Source: Cupriavidus sp. P-10
GTDB lineage: Bacteria; Pseudomonadota; Gammaproteobacteria; Burkholderiales; Burkholderiaceae
NCBI RefSeq assembly: GCF_003402535.2
Contig: NZ_AP025171.1
Location: forward strand, 2,666,001-2,730,000
Length of the DNA stretch: 64,000 nucleotides
Direction: 5' to 3'
Part shown: positions 9,124 through 17,262 of the stretch, in pieces
Layout: the number at the start of each line of letters is the position of its first letter
Position numbering within the stretch: the first letter of the stretch is position 1
Position numbers and translations under genes: made by a program
Notes under the pieces: generated by a model
Told to the model about the DNA's origin: nothing
The model's input: the letters and a program-made list of their open reading frames with translations, nothing else
Databases searched by the model: none

Positions 9124-10593
9124 TCAGGCGGCCTTGAGCATGTCCTCGACCACCTTCTTGGCGTCGCCGAACACCATCATGGTCTTGTCCATGTAGAACA
9201 GTTCGTTGTCCAGGCCGGCGTAGCCGGCCGCCATCGAGCGCTTGTTGACGATGATGGTCTTGGCCTTGTACGCCTCCAGGATCGGCATGCCGGCGATCGG
9301 CGACTTGGGATCGGTTTTGGCCGCCGGGTTGACCACGTCGTTGGCGCCCAGCACCAGCACCACGTCGGCCTGGCCGAACTCGCTGTTGATGTCTTCCATC
9401 TCGAAGACCTGGTCGTACGGCACTTCGGCCTCGGCCAGCAGCACGTTCATGTGGCCCGGCATGCGGCCCGCCACCGGGTGGATCGCGTATTTCACGGTCA
9501 CGCCCTTTTCCGTAAGCGCTTCGGTCAGTTCCTTGAGCGCATGCTGGGCCCGCGCGACCGCCAGGCCGTAGCCCGGGACGATAATGACCGTCTCCGCATT
9601 GCCCATCAGGAAGGCGGCGTCATCGGCCGAACCCGATTTCACGTTGCGCTGGGCCTGCCCTGCCGGGCCGCTCGCGGCGGCGGCGTCGCTGCCGAAGCCC
9701 CCGAGGATCACGTTGAAGAACGAGCGGTTCATCGCCCGGCACATGATGTACGAGAGGATGGCACCGGACGATCCCACCAGCGAGCCGGCGATGATCAGCA
9801 TCGGGTTGTTCAGCGAGAAGCCGATGCCCGCCGCCGCCCAGCCCGAGTACGAGTTCAGCATCGACACCACCACCGGCATGTCGGCGCCGCCGATCGGGAT
9901 GATGATCAGCACGCCCAGCACGAAGGCAATCGCCAGCATGACCAGGAACGGCATCCATGCCTGCGTCAGGAAGAACGCGATGCCGAAGCCCACCATCGCC
10001 ACCGCCAGCAGCAGGTTCAGCCAGTGCTGGCCGGCGAACACCACCGGCGCGCCCTGGAACAGGCGGAACTTGTAGCGCCCGGCCAATTTGCCGAAGGCGA
10101 TCACCGAGCCCGAGAAGGTGATGGCACCAACGAAGCAGCCGATGAACAGCTCGATCCGGTTGCCCAGCGGGATGTCATGCGAACCGGCAGCCGTGATGCC
10201 GAACGCCGCGGGCTCCGCCACTGCCGCGACCGAAATAAACACCGCCGCCAGGCCGATCAGCGAGTGCATCGCCGCCACCAGTTCCGGCATCTTGGTCATC
10301 TGGACTTTCTTTGCCACATAGGCGCCGATGCCGCCGCCCACCACCAGCGCGGCCAGGATCAGCGCCAGGCCGGTGCCCGGCGCGGACGGGTCCGCCCCGC
10401 CGGACAGCAGTTCGCCCTTCAGCTTGAAGATCAGCGCCACCGTGGTAAGCGCCGCGACCACCATGCCGGCCATGCCGAAGGCATTGCCGCGCCGCGCCGT
10501 GGTCGGGTGTGACAGCCCCTTGAGCGCCTGGATAAAGCAGACCGACGCGCCCAGGTAAGACAGCGTCACCATATTCATCGACAGGCCATTCAT
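9124..10593 (-). CDS. pntB: Proton-translocating NAD(P) transhydrogenase subunit beta
   Basis: The 489-residue membrane protein couples hydride transfer from NADH to NADP+ with proton entry. About nine transmembrane segments fill the first 270 residues. The C-terminal NADP-binding domain III (from about 310) carries [15 protein letters not shown], the [14 protein letters not shown] segment, and [14 protein letters not shown] near 410. The length is close to the usual 460-480. Its ATG overlaps the stop of the small alpha-2 gene by four bases (ATGA), indicating coupling. It sits in an operon with an NADPH-type quinone oxidoreductase gene, consistent with NADPH supply for the pathway encoded here. 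Confidence 0.95.
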   Translation of the reverse strand: MNGLSMNMVTLSYLGASVCFIQALKGLSHPTTARRGNAFGMAGMVVAALTTVALIFKLKGELLSGGADPSAPGTGLALILAALVVGGGIGAYVAKKVQMTKMPELVAAMHSLIGLAAVFISVAAVAEPAAFGITAAGSHDIPLGNRIELFIGCFVGAITFSGSVIAFGKLAGRYKFRLFQGAPVVFAGQHWLNLLLAVAMVGFGIAFFLTQAWMPFLVMLAIAFVLGVLIIIPIGGADMPVVVSMLNSYSGWAAAGIGFSLNNPMLIIAGSLVGSSGAILSYIMCRAMNRSFFNVILGGFGSDAAAASGPAGQAQRNVKSGSADDAAFLMGNAETVIIVPGYGLAVARAQHALKELTEALTEKGVTVKYAIHPVAGRMPGHMNVLLAEAEVPYDQVFEMEDINSEFGQADVVLVLGANDVVNPAAKTDPKSPIAGMPILEAYKAKTIIVNKRSMAAGYAGLDNELFYMDKTMMVFGDAKKVVEDMLKAA

Positions 10594-10940
10594 TGCGCCA
10601 CCGCCGCCAGTTTGCCGCCAGGCTGCCCCTTGGCTTCAGCCTGCGCCCTGGGTGCCTTCTTCCTGAACATCTCCAGCATGCGTTGCGTGACCAGGAAGCC
10701 GCCGAACACATTGACCGCCGCCAGCGCTACCGCCAGCGTGCCCATGGCGCGGCCAACGTAGCCCTCGGTCAGGCCGGCCGCCAGCATGGCACCGACGATG
10801 ATGATGGCCGAGATCGCGTTGGTCACCGCCATCAACGGCGTGTGCAGCGCGGGGGTGACCGTCCAGACCACGTGGTAGCCCACGTAGATCGCCAGTACAA
10901 AGATGATCAGGTTGATCACCGTGTGGCTAACCATTTCCAT
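10590..10940 (-). CDS. pntAb: NAD(P) transhydrogenase subunit alpha part 2 (membrane part)
   Basis: The 116-residue product has about three to four hydrophobic helices, including a first helix ([23 protein letters not shown]) and [19 protein letters not shown], the hallmark of the alpha-subunit membrane domain. In many proteobacteria and alphaproteobacteria the alpha subunit is split into a soluble part 1 and this membrane part 2, as here. It overlaps pntB by four bases and follows pntAa by 22 bases. A basic C-terminal tail of about 25 residues faces the cytoplasm. Confidence 0.95.
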   Translation of the reverse strand: MEMVSHTVINLIIFVLAIYVGYHVVWTVTPALHTPLMAVTNAISAIIIVGAMLAAGLTEGYVGRAMGTLAVALAAVNVFGGFLVTQRMLEMFRKKAPRAQAEAKGQPGGKLAAVAQ

Positions 10941-10962
10941 CGATATCTCCTAGATTGCCGGT

Positions 10963-12081
10963 TCAGCTGGCCAGCGCCAGTTGCTCGCGCCGCGTCATCA
11001 GGCAGGCCGCGACGATGTCGTCGTCGGGGTTGATCGCGAGCTTGCCGTCCTTGTCGATCAGCAGCTTGAGGAAGTCGAGCACGTTGCGCGCGTAGAGCGC
11101 CGAGGCGTCGGCCGCCACCATGCTGGCCAGGTTGGTATGGCCGATGAGGATGACGCCGTGGCGCTCGACCACTTCGTCGGCCACCGTCAGTGGGCAGTTG
11201 CCGCCCTGCGCGGCGGCCAGGTCGACCACCACCGAGCCCGGCTTCATCTGCTGCACGGTAGCTTCCTGCAGCAGCACCGGGGCCTTGCGGCCCGGGATCA
11301 GCGCGGTGGTGATGACGATGTCGGCCTGGATCGCGCGCTGGTGCACCAGCTCGGCCTGGCGCTTCATCCAGTCCGGCGGCATCGGGCGCGCATAGCCGCC
11401 CACGCCCTGCGCGATCTCGCGCTCTTCGTCGGTCAGGAACGGCACGTCGAGGAACTTGCCGCCGAGCGATTCGATCTGTTCCTTGACCGCGGGGCGCACG
11501 TCGGACGCTTCGATCACCGCGCCCAGCCGCTTGGCGGTGGCGATCGCCTGCAGGCCGGCCACGCCGGCGCCGAGGATCAGCACGCGCGCGGCCTTGACGG
11601 TGCCGGCGGCGGTCATCAGCATCGGCATGAAGCGCTGGTAGTGGTGCGCGGCCACCAGCACGGCCTTGTAGCCGGCGATATTGGCCTGCGACGAGAGCAC
11701 GTCCATGCTCTGCGCGCGCGTGGTGCGCGGCGCGGCCTCGAGCGCGAAGGCGGTCACGTTGGCCGCCGCCATGCGCGCGTTGTTCTCGGCATCGAAGGGG
11801 TTGAGCATGCCCACCAGCACGGACCCCGGCTTCATCTGTGCCAGTTCCGCGTCGTCCGGGGCGCGCACCTTGAGCACCACCTGTGCGCCCAGCGCTTCGG
11901 CGGCAGTGCCAATGGTGGCGCCGACCGCCTCGTACGCGCCATCGGGCTGGCTGGCACTCAAGCCGGCGCCTGCCTGGACGACTACCTTGTGGCCCTGGGC
12001 GACGTACTTCCTGACGGTCTCCGGTGTCGCGGCAACACGCGCCTCTCCCGCCCGCGTCTCAGTCGGGATCCCAATCTGCAT
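10963..12081 (-). CDS. pntAa: NAD(P) transhydrogenase subunit alpha part 1 (NAD-binding)
   Basis: The 372-residue soluble subunit belongs to the AlaDh/PNT family. The N-terminal half begins MQIGIPTETRAGEARVAATP, and the Rossmann NAD site is ARVLILGAGVAGLQAIATAKRLGA at about 165-188. GGNCPLT and GHTNLASMVAADAS follow, all typical of PntA domain I. The start at 12081 has GGAG six bases upstream in the context GGAGATGGATATG; the earlier ATG at 12087 is too close to that site. A 132-base gap with three 15-bp direct repeats separates it from the upstream tauD-like gene. Confidence 0.95.
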   Translation of the reverse strand: MQIGIPTETRAGEARVAATPETVRKYVAQGHKVVVQAGAGLSASQPDGAYEAVGATIGTAAEALGAQVVLKVRAPDDAELAQMKPGSVLVGMLNPFDAENNARMAAANVTAFALEAAPRTTRAQSMDVLSSQANIAGYKAVLVAAHHYQRFMPMLMTAAGTVKAARVLILGAGVAGLQAIATAKRLGAVIEASDVRPAVKEQIESLGGKFLDVPFLTDEEREIAQGVGGYARPMPPDWMKRQAELVHQRAIQADIVITTALIPGRKAPVLLQEATVQQMKPGSVVVDLAAAQGGNCPLTVADEVVERHGVILIGHTNLASMVAADASALYARNVLDFLKLLIDKDGKLAINPDDDIVAACLMTRREQLALAS

Positions 12082-12174
12082 ATCCATCTCCGTGTGGTCC
12101 ATCCGCGAGCGGGACGAACACCTTTGGTGCCGGGCGCCACCTGCCGGATCTGCGGCAAGGGGGCGCCGGATTGG

Positions 12175-12219
12175 CGGTACCACTCAGGGCGGTACAACTC
12201 AGGGCGGTACTACTCAGCG
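12175..12219. repeat. Three 15-bp direct repeats at the 3' end of the tauD-like gene
   Basis: The plus-strand units are cggtaccactcaggg (12175-12189), cggtacaactcaggg (12190-12204) and cggtactactcagcg (12205-12219). Read on the minus strand, each unit carries an in-frame TGA, because 15 is a multiple of three. The last unit overlaps the tauD-like stop codon. This looks like replication slippage of the gene's end; the effect is extra spacer and tandem stops. Confidence 0.85.
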
Positions 12220-13011
12220 GGGCACGTCCCCTTCCAGCGTGACGCGGTTCAGTACCCGCTCGGCATTGCCGTAGTCATGCACGGCGTAGTGCATGGTGCA
12301 GCGGTTGTCCCACATCAGCACATCGCCCTCTTGCCACATATGGCGGTAGACGTTGTCCGGCGTCACCGAGTGCTCGTACAGGAAGTCGAGCAGCGGACGG
12401 CTCTCGGCCTCGGTCATGCCTTCGATGCACTGCGCGGTGTCGGGGTGGCCGACATAGAGCGCCTTGCGCCCGGTCTCCGGGTGCGTGCGCACAATCGGGT
12501 GCACGGCTGTCGGCACCCTGTCCGAACCGGTCATCCTGGCCAGCCGCGCGCCCGAGAAGCGGGCCCGCAGCCCTTCGATCATGCGCTGCATCGCCGGCGA
12601 CAGGCGGTCATACGAGACGTACTGGTTGCACCACATGGTGTCGCCGCCGACCGGGATGGTCACCGCCGACAGGATCGAGATCTTCGGCGGCACCTCGGTA
12701 TAGATCGAGTCGGAATGCCAGGCCTCGGTCGAGGCGGTTTCCTTGGGGATCTTGGTGACCTGGGCCAGTTCGGGGAACTCGGTCAGGCCCTTGAGCAGCG
12801 GGTTGCCCTGTACCGGCGTGCCCCAGCGCCGGGCGAACGCAACCTGGGCGGCAGGCTGCAGGTGCTGGCCGCGGAACACCAGCACGCCATGCTCCAGAAA
12901 CGCCCGGTGCAGGATCCCGAAGCTGGCGTCGTCGAGCGGCTGGTTCAGGTCGACACCGGTCACGGCTGCTGCCACGGAGCCGGTCAGCGGCTTGATCTGG
13001 ATTGTCATCAT
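12214..13011 (-). CDS. TauD/TfdA-family Fe(II)/2-oxoglutarate dioxygenase
   Basis: The 265-residue product matches TauD/TfdA dioxygenases in length. The iron-binding facial triad is visible as WHSDSIY (His, Asp at about residue 97-99) and the distal His in TMHYAVHDY. The 2-oxoglutarate-binding Arg is in RVLNRVTLEGD near the end. Such enzymes hydroxylate taurine, 2,4-D, alkyl sulfates, carnitine precursors or related acids; the substrate cannot be read from sequence. ATG codons at 13011 and 13008 both follow AGAGGAGAC. It lies 31 bases after the quinone-oxidoreductase gene in a probable single operon. Confidence 0.9.
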   Translation of the reverse strand: MMTIQIKPLTGSVAAAVTGVDLNQPLDDASFGILHRAFLEHGVLVFRGQHLQPAAQVAFARRWGTPVQGNPLLKGLTEFPELAQVTKIPKETASTEAWHSDSIYTEVPPKISILSAVTIPVGGDTMWCNQYVSYDRLSPAMQRMIEGLRARFSGARLARMTGSDRVPTAVHPIVRTHPETGRKALYVGHPDTAQCIEGMTEAESRPLLDFLYEHSVTPDNVYRHMWQEGDVLMWDNRCTMHYAVHDYGNAERVLNRVTLEGDVPR

Positions 13012-13042
13012 GTCTCCTCTTGTCTAAGGCTTTTCGGTGAAA

Positions 13043-14014
13043 TCAGTCGACCAGCAGCACGATCTTGCCAACGTGCTGGTCTTGCTTCATGTAGGCATGC
13101 GCGGCGTCGATGTCGGTCATGGCAAAGGTCCGGTCGATCGGCAGCCGCACACGGCCCGCGCGCAGGAATGGCAGCATGTCCCGGGCGCAGGCCTGGATGC
13201 ACTCCAGCCGCTCCTGTTCCGTGCGGGTACGGAAGGTCACGCCGATCAGCTGCAGGCGCTTGAGCCAGAGTTGCGCCAGGTCGATCTCGGCGGTCGCCGA
13301 GCCCAGCCGCGCGATATTCACCAGGCGGCCCTTGACCGCCAGGCTTTTCATGTTGGCTTCGAACACCGGGCCGCCGACCGTGTCGATGATGATGTCGACG
13401 CCCTTGCTGCCGGTGGCCTGCATGACCGCCTCGACCTGGTCGTCCCGCGAGGCGTCGATGCCGACATCCACGCCGTACTGGCTGATCTTGTCCAGCTTGG
13501 CCGCCGAGCGCGACGACGCAATCACCGGCCGCGCACCCATCAACGAGGCGATCTGGATCGCCGCCATGGCCACGCCGCCCGAGGCGCCGTTGACCAGCAC
13601 CGACTCGCCCGCCACCAGGCGGCCGTTGGTGACCAGTGCGTCATGCGCGGTGATAAAGACGTTGGGGAAGGCCGCGGCATCGATCCACGACAGGCCATCC
13701 GGCACCGGGATCAGCGCCGTCGGGTCGGCCACCACGTACTCCGCCTGGCAGCCGCGGCCATGGCCCATCACGCGGTCGCCCTTGCGCCAGCCGCTGACAC
13801 CCTCGCCCACTTCCGCCACCTCGCCGGCGAATTCGACGCCGGTCGTGATCGTATTGCCGGTACGCAACTCCTTCGCCTGGTTGATCTCGCCACGGTTCAG
13901 GCCGGCGGCGCGCACCCTCACCAGTACCTGCCCCGCTGCCGCTACCGGCACGGGGATATCCTGCACTTCTACCTTGCCGCCCTCGGGGCCCGGCACTACA
14001 CGGACTGCCTTCAC
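13043..14014 (-). CDS. Zinc-free MDR-type NADPH:quinone oxidoreductase / enoyl reductase
   Basis: The 323-residue product belongs to the medium-chain dehydrogenase/reductase superfamily, quinone oxidoreductase branch. It has an N-terminal GroES-like domain (VLVRVRAAGLNRGEINQ, GVEFAGEVAEVGEGVSG) and a Rossmann NADPH domain with VNGASGGVAMAAIQIA near 150. The catalytic-zinc and structural-zinc cysteines of alcohol dehydrogenases are absent. The start is GTG at 14014, supported by AAAGGAGAC upstream. The longer frame to 14092 lacks a ribosome site. Next to the transhydrogenase genes it would be a plausible NADPH consumer; the substrate is unknown. Confidence 0.88.
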   Translation of the reverse strand: MKAVRVVPGPEGGKVEVQDIPVPVAAAGQVLVRVRAAGLNRGEINQAKELRTGNTITTGVEFAGEVAEVGEGVSGWRKGDRVMGHGRGCQAEYVVADPTALIPVPDGLSWIDAAAFPNVFITAHDALVTNGRLVAGESVLVNGASGGVAMAAIQIASLMGARPVIASSRSAAKLDKISQYGVDVGIDASRDDQVEAVMQATGSKGVDIIIDTVGGPVFEANMKSLAVKGRLVNIARLGSATAEIDLAQLWLKRLQLIGVTFRTRTEQERLECIQACARDMLPFLRAGRVRLPIDRTFAMTDIDAAHAYMKQDQHVGKIVLLVD

Positions 14015-14066
14015 TGCTGTCTCCTTTACCTGTCTGTCGACTTGTCTCTTGCTGTGTCTGTATCGG

Positions 14067-14432
14067 CTATGTGCCGCCCAGTGCCGTCGCACGGATCAGC
14101 GACAGCAGTTCCAGCGCGCGTTCGGCGGCGGCTTCGCCACCCGGGTAGTTGCCGCGTACGAACGGCGCCCGCATGTCCTCGATGGCGGCCAGGGTCTGCA
14201 GCGGCTTCTCCGCCGCCACCGCCAGCCGCCGGAATTCGTTGACCGTCAGCAGGTAGGTGTGGAACACGTCTTCCTGTGGCGATGTCGCGCCCAGCTTGTG
14301 CATCAGCGCGTTCAGCCAGTGCGTTCCCGCCAGCATCGCGCCTTCGATCGCCATCTCATAGTCGGCGCTGGTGCACTTCTGCAGCGATGCCTCGATGCTG
14401 CGGGCCATCGCCATGTGCTGTTCAATGTCCAT
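14067..14432 (-). CDS. Unknown small helical protein B (AGTH-NA-H motif)
   Basis: The 121-residue product is not a family I can name. It is predicted mostly helical and carries GAMLAGTHWLNALMHKLG at about residues 33-50. The upstream neighbour has a matching segment, AGMTAGTHAVNAALHQAG. The two genes therefore look like diverged paralogues forming a heteromeric pair, with shared Thr-His, Asn and a second His. The start at 14432 overlaps the end of the upstream gene by 11 bases. Codon use is like its neighbours. It sits at the head of the operon that continues into the quinone oxidoreductase, TauD-like and pnt genes. Confidence 0.7.
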   Translation of the reverse strand: MDIEQHMAMARSIEASLQKCTSADYEMAIEGAMLAGTHWLNALMHKLGATSPQEDVFHTYLLTVNEFRRLAVAAEKPLQTLAAIEDMRAPFVRGNYPGGEAAAERALELLSLIRATALGGT

Positions 14433-14883
14433 GACGGCCCCCCTCCAGGCGCGCTTCCAGCAAATGCAGGCAGCGGCGCAGCGCGGCGTCGCAACCCCCG
14501 GCAATCTCGGCGGTCGGCGCCAGCCCCTCGCGCAGGCAGGGATCCCGGTAGTGCTCGATGTGCTCCATGGCCTCCATCATCTCGGCGATATCCGCGGGCA
14601 CCGGCCCCTCCACTTTGGGACGGCCGACGTGCAGTACGTCGCCCAGCGGCCGGAACGCAGGCTTGAGGCTGCCATCGGGCTGCGGCACCAGATAGACGCC
14701 CGGTTGAGTCGGGAACCGGTCGTCGTCCAGCGTGATGCCGGCCTGGTGCAGTGCTGCATTGACGGCATGGGTACCGGCAGTCATGCCTGCCCAGAACCAC
14801 AGCCCGAAGTCCTGCAGCGGATCCAGGCGCGCGCGCAGGGCCTGCAACTTCACGATCTTCTCCTTGTGTGACATGACGTTCAT
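14422..14883 (-). CDS. Unknown small helical protein A (AGTH-NA-H motif)
   Basis: The 153-residue product is the first gene of the minus-strand operon. It has an N-terminal Lys/Arg-rich helix (SHKEKIVKLQALRARLDP), then FGLWFWAGMTAGTHAVNA, then a loop with GVYLVPQPDG and GRPKVEGPVP, and a C-terminal helix pair rich in Glu and His. The GTHxxNAxxHxxG motif is shared with the next gene. The start at 14883 has AGGGAGAA upstream. No signal peptide or membrane segment is seen. The function is unknown; conserved His residues could bind metal or heme, but that is speculation. Confidence 0.7.
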   Translation of the reverse strand: MNVMSHKEKIVKLQALRARLDPLQDFGLWFWAGMTAGTHAVNAALHQAGITLDDDRFPTQPGVYLVPQPDGSLKPAFRPLGDVLHVGRPKVEGPVPADIAEMMEAMEHIEHYRDPCLREGLAPTAEIAGGCDAALRRCLHLLEARLEGGRHGH

Positions 14884-14983
14884 GTCCGACTTCTCCCTAG
14901 GTTCACTGCGTCGAGGTGGCGGCGCCAACCACATCGCCGTTGTCATGACGATAGACAGCGGCCGGACCGATGTCAACAAACTT

Positions 14984-14991
14984 CTATATAG
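14984..14991. promoter_or_regulatory. Palindrome CTATATAG, possible GntR operator
   Basis: A perfect 8-bp palindrome in the divergent control region between the unknown-protein operon and the uxaA-like operon. It resembles a second site, CCTATACAGG, at 15082-15091. HutC-type GntR regulators, as encoded at 16558, often bind AT-rich palindromes of this kind. The call is tentative. Confidence 0.35.
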
Positions 14992-15040
14992 GACTTACAC
15001 CGCAGGAGTAGTGGTTTTTGCTGAGTTTGCCTATTTATTC

Positions 15041-15070
15041 TTGACTACGTGCGGGCAGATTCCCTACATT
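15041..15070 (+). promoter_or_regulatory. Putative sigma-70 promoter of the uxaA-like operon
   Basis: TTGACT (15041-15046) and TACATT (15065-15070) are separated by 18 bases and lie 31 bases before the first ATG. The candidate operator CCTATACAGG (15082-15091) would lie just after the start of transcription and overlaps the ribosome-binding site. Confidence 0.5.
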
Positions 15071-15100
15071 GGATCTCAACACCTATACAGGAGTTGATTA

Positions 15101-15391
15101 ATGCACCGAGCCATCGTACTGAACCCGGCCGACAATGTGGCCACCCTGCTGGACGCTGGCGCGGCCGGCGAACCCTGTGCGCTCGAAGGCGAGCGCCAAG
15201 GCACGCTGGTGCTGCTGCAAGACGTGCCGTTCGGCCACAAGATCTGCATCGCCGACACGGTAGCGGGAGAAACCATCCTGAAGTACGGCCAGGTCATCGG
15301 CCGCGCCAGCTGCGCGGTGCGTGCCGGCGAACACATGCATGTTCACAACATCGAGTCGGCGCGCGCCCGCGGCGACCTGCAAAAGGGGTAA
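15101..15391 (+). CDS. UxaA-family lyase small subunit (SAF domain)
   Basis: The 96-residue product is a stand-alone SAF domain, the N-terminal module of altronate/galactarate dehydratases (VPFGHKICIADTVAGETILKYGQVIGRA). In two-gene systems such as SuyA/SuyB (sulfolactate sulfo-lyase), and in many UxaA-type lyases, this small subunit pairs with a large subunit encoded next door, as here with a 5-base gap. The start has CAGGAG upstream. Substrate: a 2-hydroxy acid (sugar acid, malate-like or sulfolactate-like) undergoing beta-elimination; the exact one cannot be read. Confidence 0.88.
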   Translation: MHRAIVLNPADNVATLLDAGAAGEPCALEGERQGTLVLLQDVPFGHKICIADTVAGETILKYGQVIGRASCAVRAGEHMHVHNIESARARGDLQKG

Positions 15392-15396
15392 AGCAG

Positions 15397-16551
15397 ATGG
15401 CGACAACCTTCCTCGGTTACCCGCGCGAGAACGGCGCGGTCGGCGTGCGCAACTGGGTCGCTGTGGTCTCCGTGATGGACAACTGCAACCCGGTCACCCG
15501 CACCATTGCCCGCACCGTGGCCGGCTGCATTCCGGTCACCACGCTGTTCGTGCGCGGCCAGTTCGGCGCCGACCTGGACTTCGCCTTCGAGTCGCTGGCC
15601 GGCCTGGGGCGCAACCCCAACATTGCCTCGGTGCTGCTGGTAGGCCTGGAGCCTTCGTCCACCGAAGAAGTGGCGCGCCGCATCCAGCTCAGCGGCAAGC
15701 CGGTCGAGCGCGTGCACCTGCAGCCCAACGGCACCGTTGACTGCATTGCCGAAGGCACCCGCAAGGCCACGCGCCTTGCGCTGGCCGCGTCCCGCGCGCG
15801 CCGCGTGCCGTGCCCGGTGTCGTCGCTGGTGATCGGCGTGGAGTGCGGCGGGTCCGATACCACCTCGGGCCTGAGCTGCAACCCGGTGATCGGCCGCATG
15901 GCCGACATGGTGATCGCCGAGGGCGGCACCGTGATCATCTCGGAAACGTCGGAGTTCATCGGCGCCGAACACCTGTTCGCCGAACGCGCCGCCGACGGAC
16001 GCGTGCGCGAGGCCTTCGTCAGCGCGGTGCGCAACATGGAAAACCTGGCCATCTCGCGCGGCGTCGACATGCGCGAGGACCAGCCTTCGCCCGACAACAA
16101 GCGCGGCGGCCTGACCACGGTCGAGGAAAAGGCGCTGGGCGCCATGGCCAAGGCCGGCACCAGCCCGCTGGTGGGCGTGCTGCGCTACGGCGAGGCGCCG
16201 CAGAAGAAGGGGCTGCATTTCATGGACGCACCGGCCGCGGCAGTGGAAAATCTGACTGCGCTTGCCGCCGGCGGGTGCCAGCTCACCTTTTTCGGCACCG
16301 GTGTGGGCAACCCGATCGGCAGCATGGTGGCACCGACCGTCAAGGTGTGCGGCAACGTCAATACCCTGCACACCATGGCCGACAACATTGACTTCGACGT
16401 CAGCGGGGTCCTGCAACGCGGGGAAAAGATCTCCGACCTCGGCGAGCAGCTGTATGCCTATGCGGTGGATGTCGCATCCGGCACGCGGCTGACCAGCGAG
16501 GTGCTCGATATCCGGGAGACCGCGATCAGTCGATTCGCACTGAGCCTCTGA
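15397..16551 (+). CDS. UxaA-family lyase large subunit
   Basis: The 384-residue product matches the catalytic domain of UxaA/GarD-type dehydratases and SuyB. Landmarks are YPRENGAVGVRNWVAVVS at the start, DNCNPVT, LVIGVECGGSDTTSGL in the centre, EFIGAEHL, and GTGVGNPIGSMVAPTVKVCGN. The conserved Cys, His and Asp positions expected for the metal site are present. It would catalyse elimination from a 2,3-substituted acid to a 2-oxo or unsaturated product. It is followed by a GntR gene six bases away and an Ldh_2-type dehydrogenase, a set reminiscent of the suyAB-comC sulfolactate genes. Confidence 0.9.
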   Translation: MATTFLGYPRENGAVGVRNWVAVVSVMDNCNPVTRTIARTVAGCIPVTTLFVRGQFGADLDFAFESLAGLGRNPNIASVLLVGLEPSSTEEVARRIQLSGKPVERVHLQPNGTVDCIAEGTRKATRLALAASRARRVPCPVSSLVIGVECGGSDTTSGLSCNPVIGRMADMVIAEGGTVIISETSEFIGAEHLFAERAADGRVREAFVSAVRNMENLAISRGVDMREDQPSPDNKRGGLTTVEEKALGAMAKAGTSPLVGVLRYGEAPQKKGLHFMDAPAAAVENLTALAAGGCQLTFFGTGVGNPIGSMVAPTVKVCGNVNTLHTMADNIDFDVSGVLQRGEKISDLGEQLYAYAVDVASGTRLTSEVLDIRETAISRFALSL

Positions 16552-16557
16552 GCAACC

Positions 16558-17262
16558 ATGACCAAACTTAACAGCGTCTCCGACGCGATCATCCGCTCCA
16601 TCGAATCCGGCGCACTGCGCGAGGGCGACCGCCTGCCGTCGGAAGGCGAGCTGGCGGCCATGCACGGCGTAAGCGTGGGCACCATCCAGAAGGCGCTGAT
16701 CCGGCTGACGCACTCGGGCTTGATCACGCGCGAACAGGGGCGGGGCACCTTCGTCTCCGGCACGCGCGTGGCGCCGGCGGACGTGCGCTACCTGCGCTTC
16801 CGCGACGAAGAAGGCAACGAACTGCCGTCCTACGTCCACGCACGCTCGGTCAAGCGCATCAAGCGCAAGGGACCGTGGGCGGAGTTCCTCGAAGGCGATG
16901 GCTACGTGCGGATCGAGCGCGTGATCAATGTCGGGGGTCGCTTTGACCTCTACAGCGAATTCTGGCTGCGCGAGGAAGACTTCGCGCAACTGGGCGGCCT
17001 GGACCGCGAGGCGCTGGAGAAGAACCTGCGCGAGCTGATCGGCCAGCGGCTGTCGCTGCCGACGTTGCGCGTGGACCAGTGGATCCGCTTCGGCACGCCG
17101 CCGTCAACGGTTGCCCGCGAGCTGGGCCTGGCCCCGGAGGCGCCGGCCTTCATCATGGAAATGCGTGGCTACACGCTGCGCGACCAGCCGCTCTACTACC
17201 AGTCGGTCTACGCTGCCCCCTTTTCGGAGCGGCTGATGATCGTGCGGGAGAAATCTTCATGA
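16558..17262 (+). CDS. GntR-family transcriptional regulator, HutC subfamily
   Basis: The 234-residue product has an N-terminal winged helix (about 1-70) with DRLPSEGELAAMHGVSVGTIQKAL and the wing GLITREQGRGTFVSG. A C-terminal UTRA ligand domain (about 85-230) ends in QSVYAAPFSERLMI. It is encoded inside the operon it probably controls. It most likely senses the pathway substrate or an intermediate acid. The candidate operators are AT-rich palindromes at 14984 and 15082. Its stop overlaps the next start by four bases (ATGA). Confidence 0.92.
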   Translation: MTKLNSVSDAIIRSIESGALREGDRLPSEGELAAMHGVSVGTIQKALIRLTHSGLITREQGRGTFVSGTRVAPADVRYLRFRDEEGNELPSYVHARSVKRIKRKGPWAEFLEGDGYVRIERVINVGGRFDLYSEFWLREEDFAQLGGLDREALEKNLRELIGQRLSLPTLRVDQWIRFGTPPSTVARELGLAPEAPAFIMEMRGYTLRDQPLYYQSVYAAPFSERLMIVREKSS

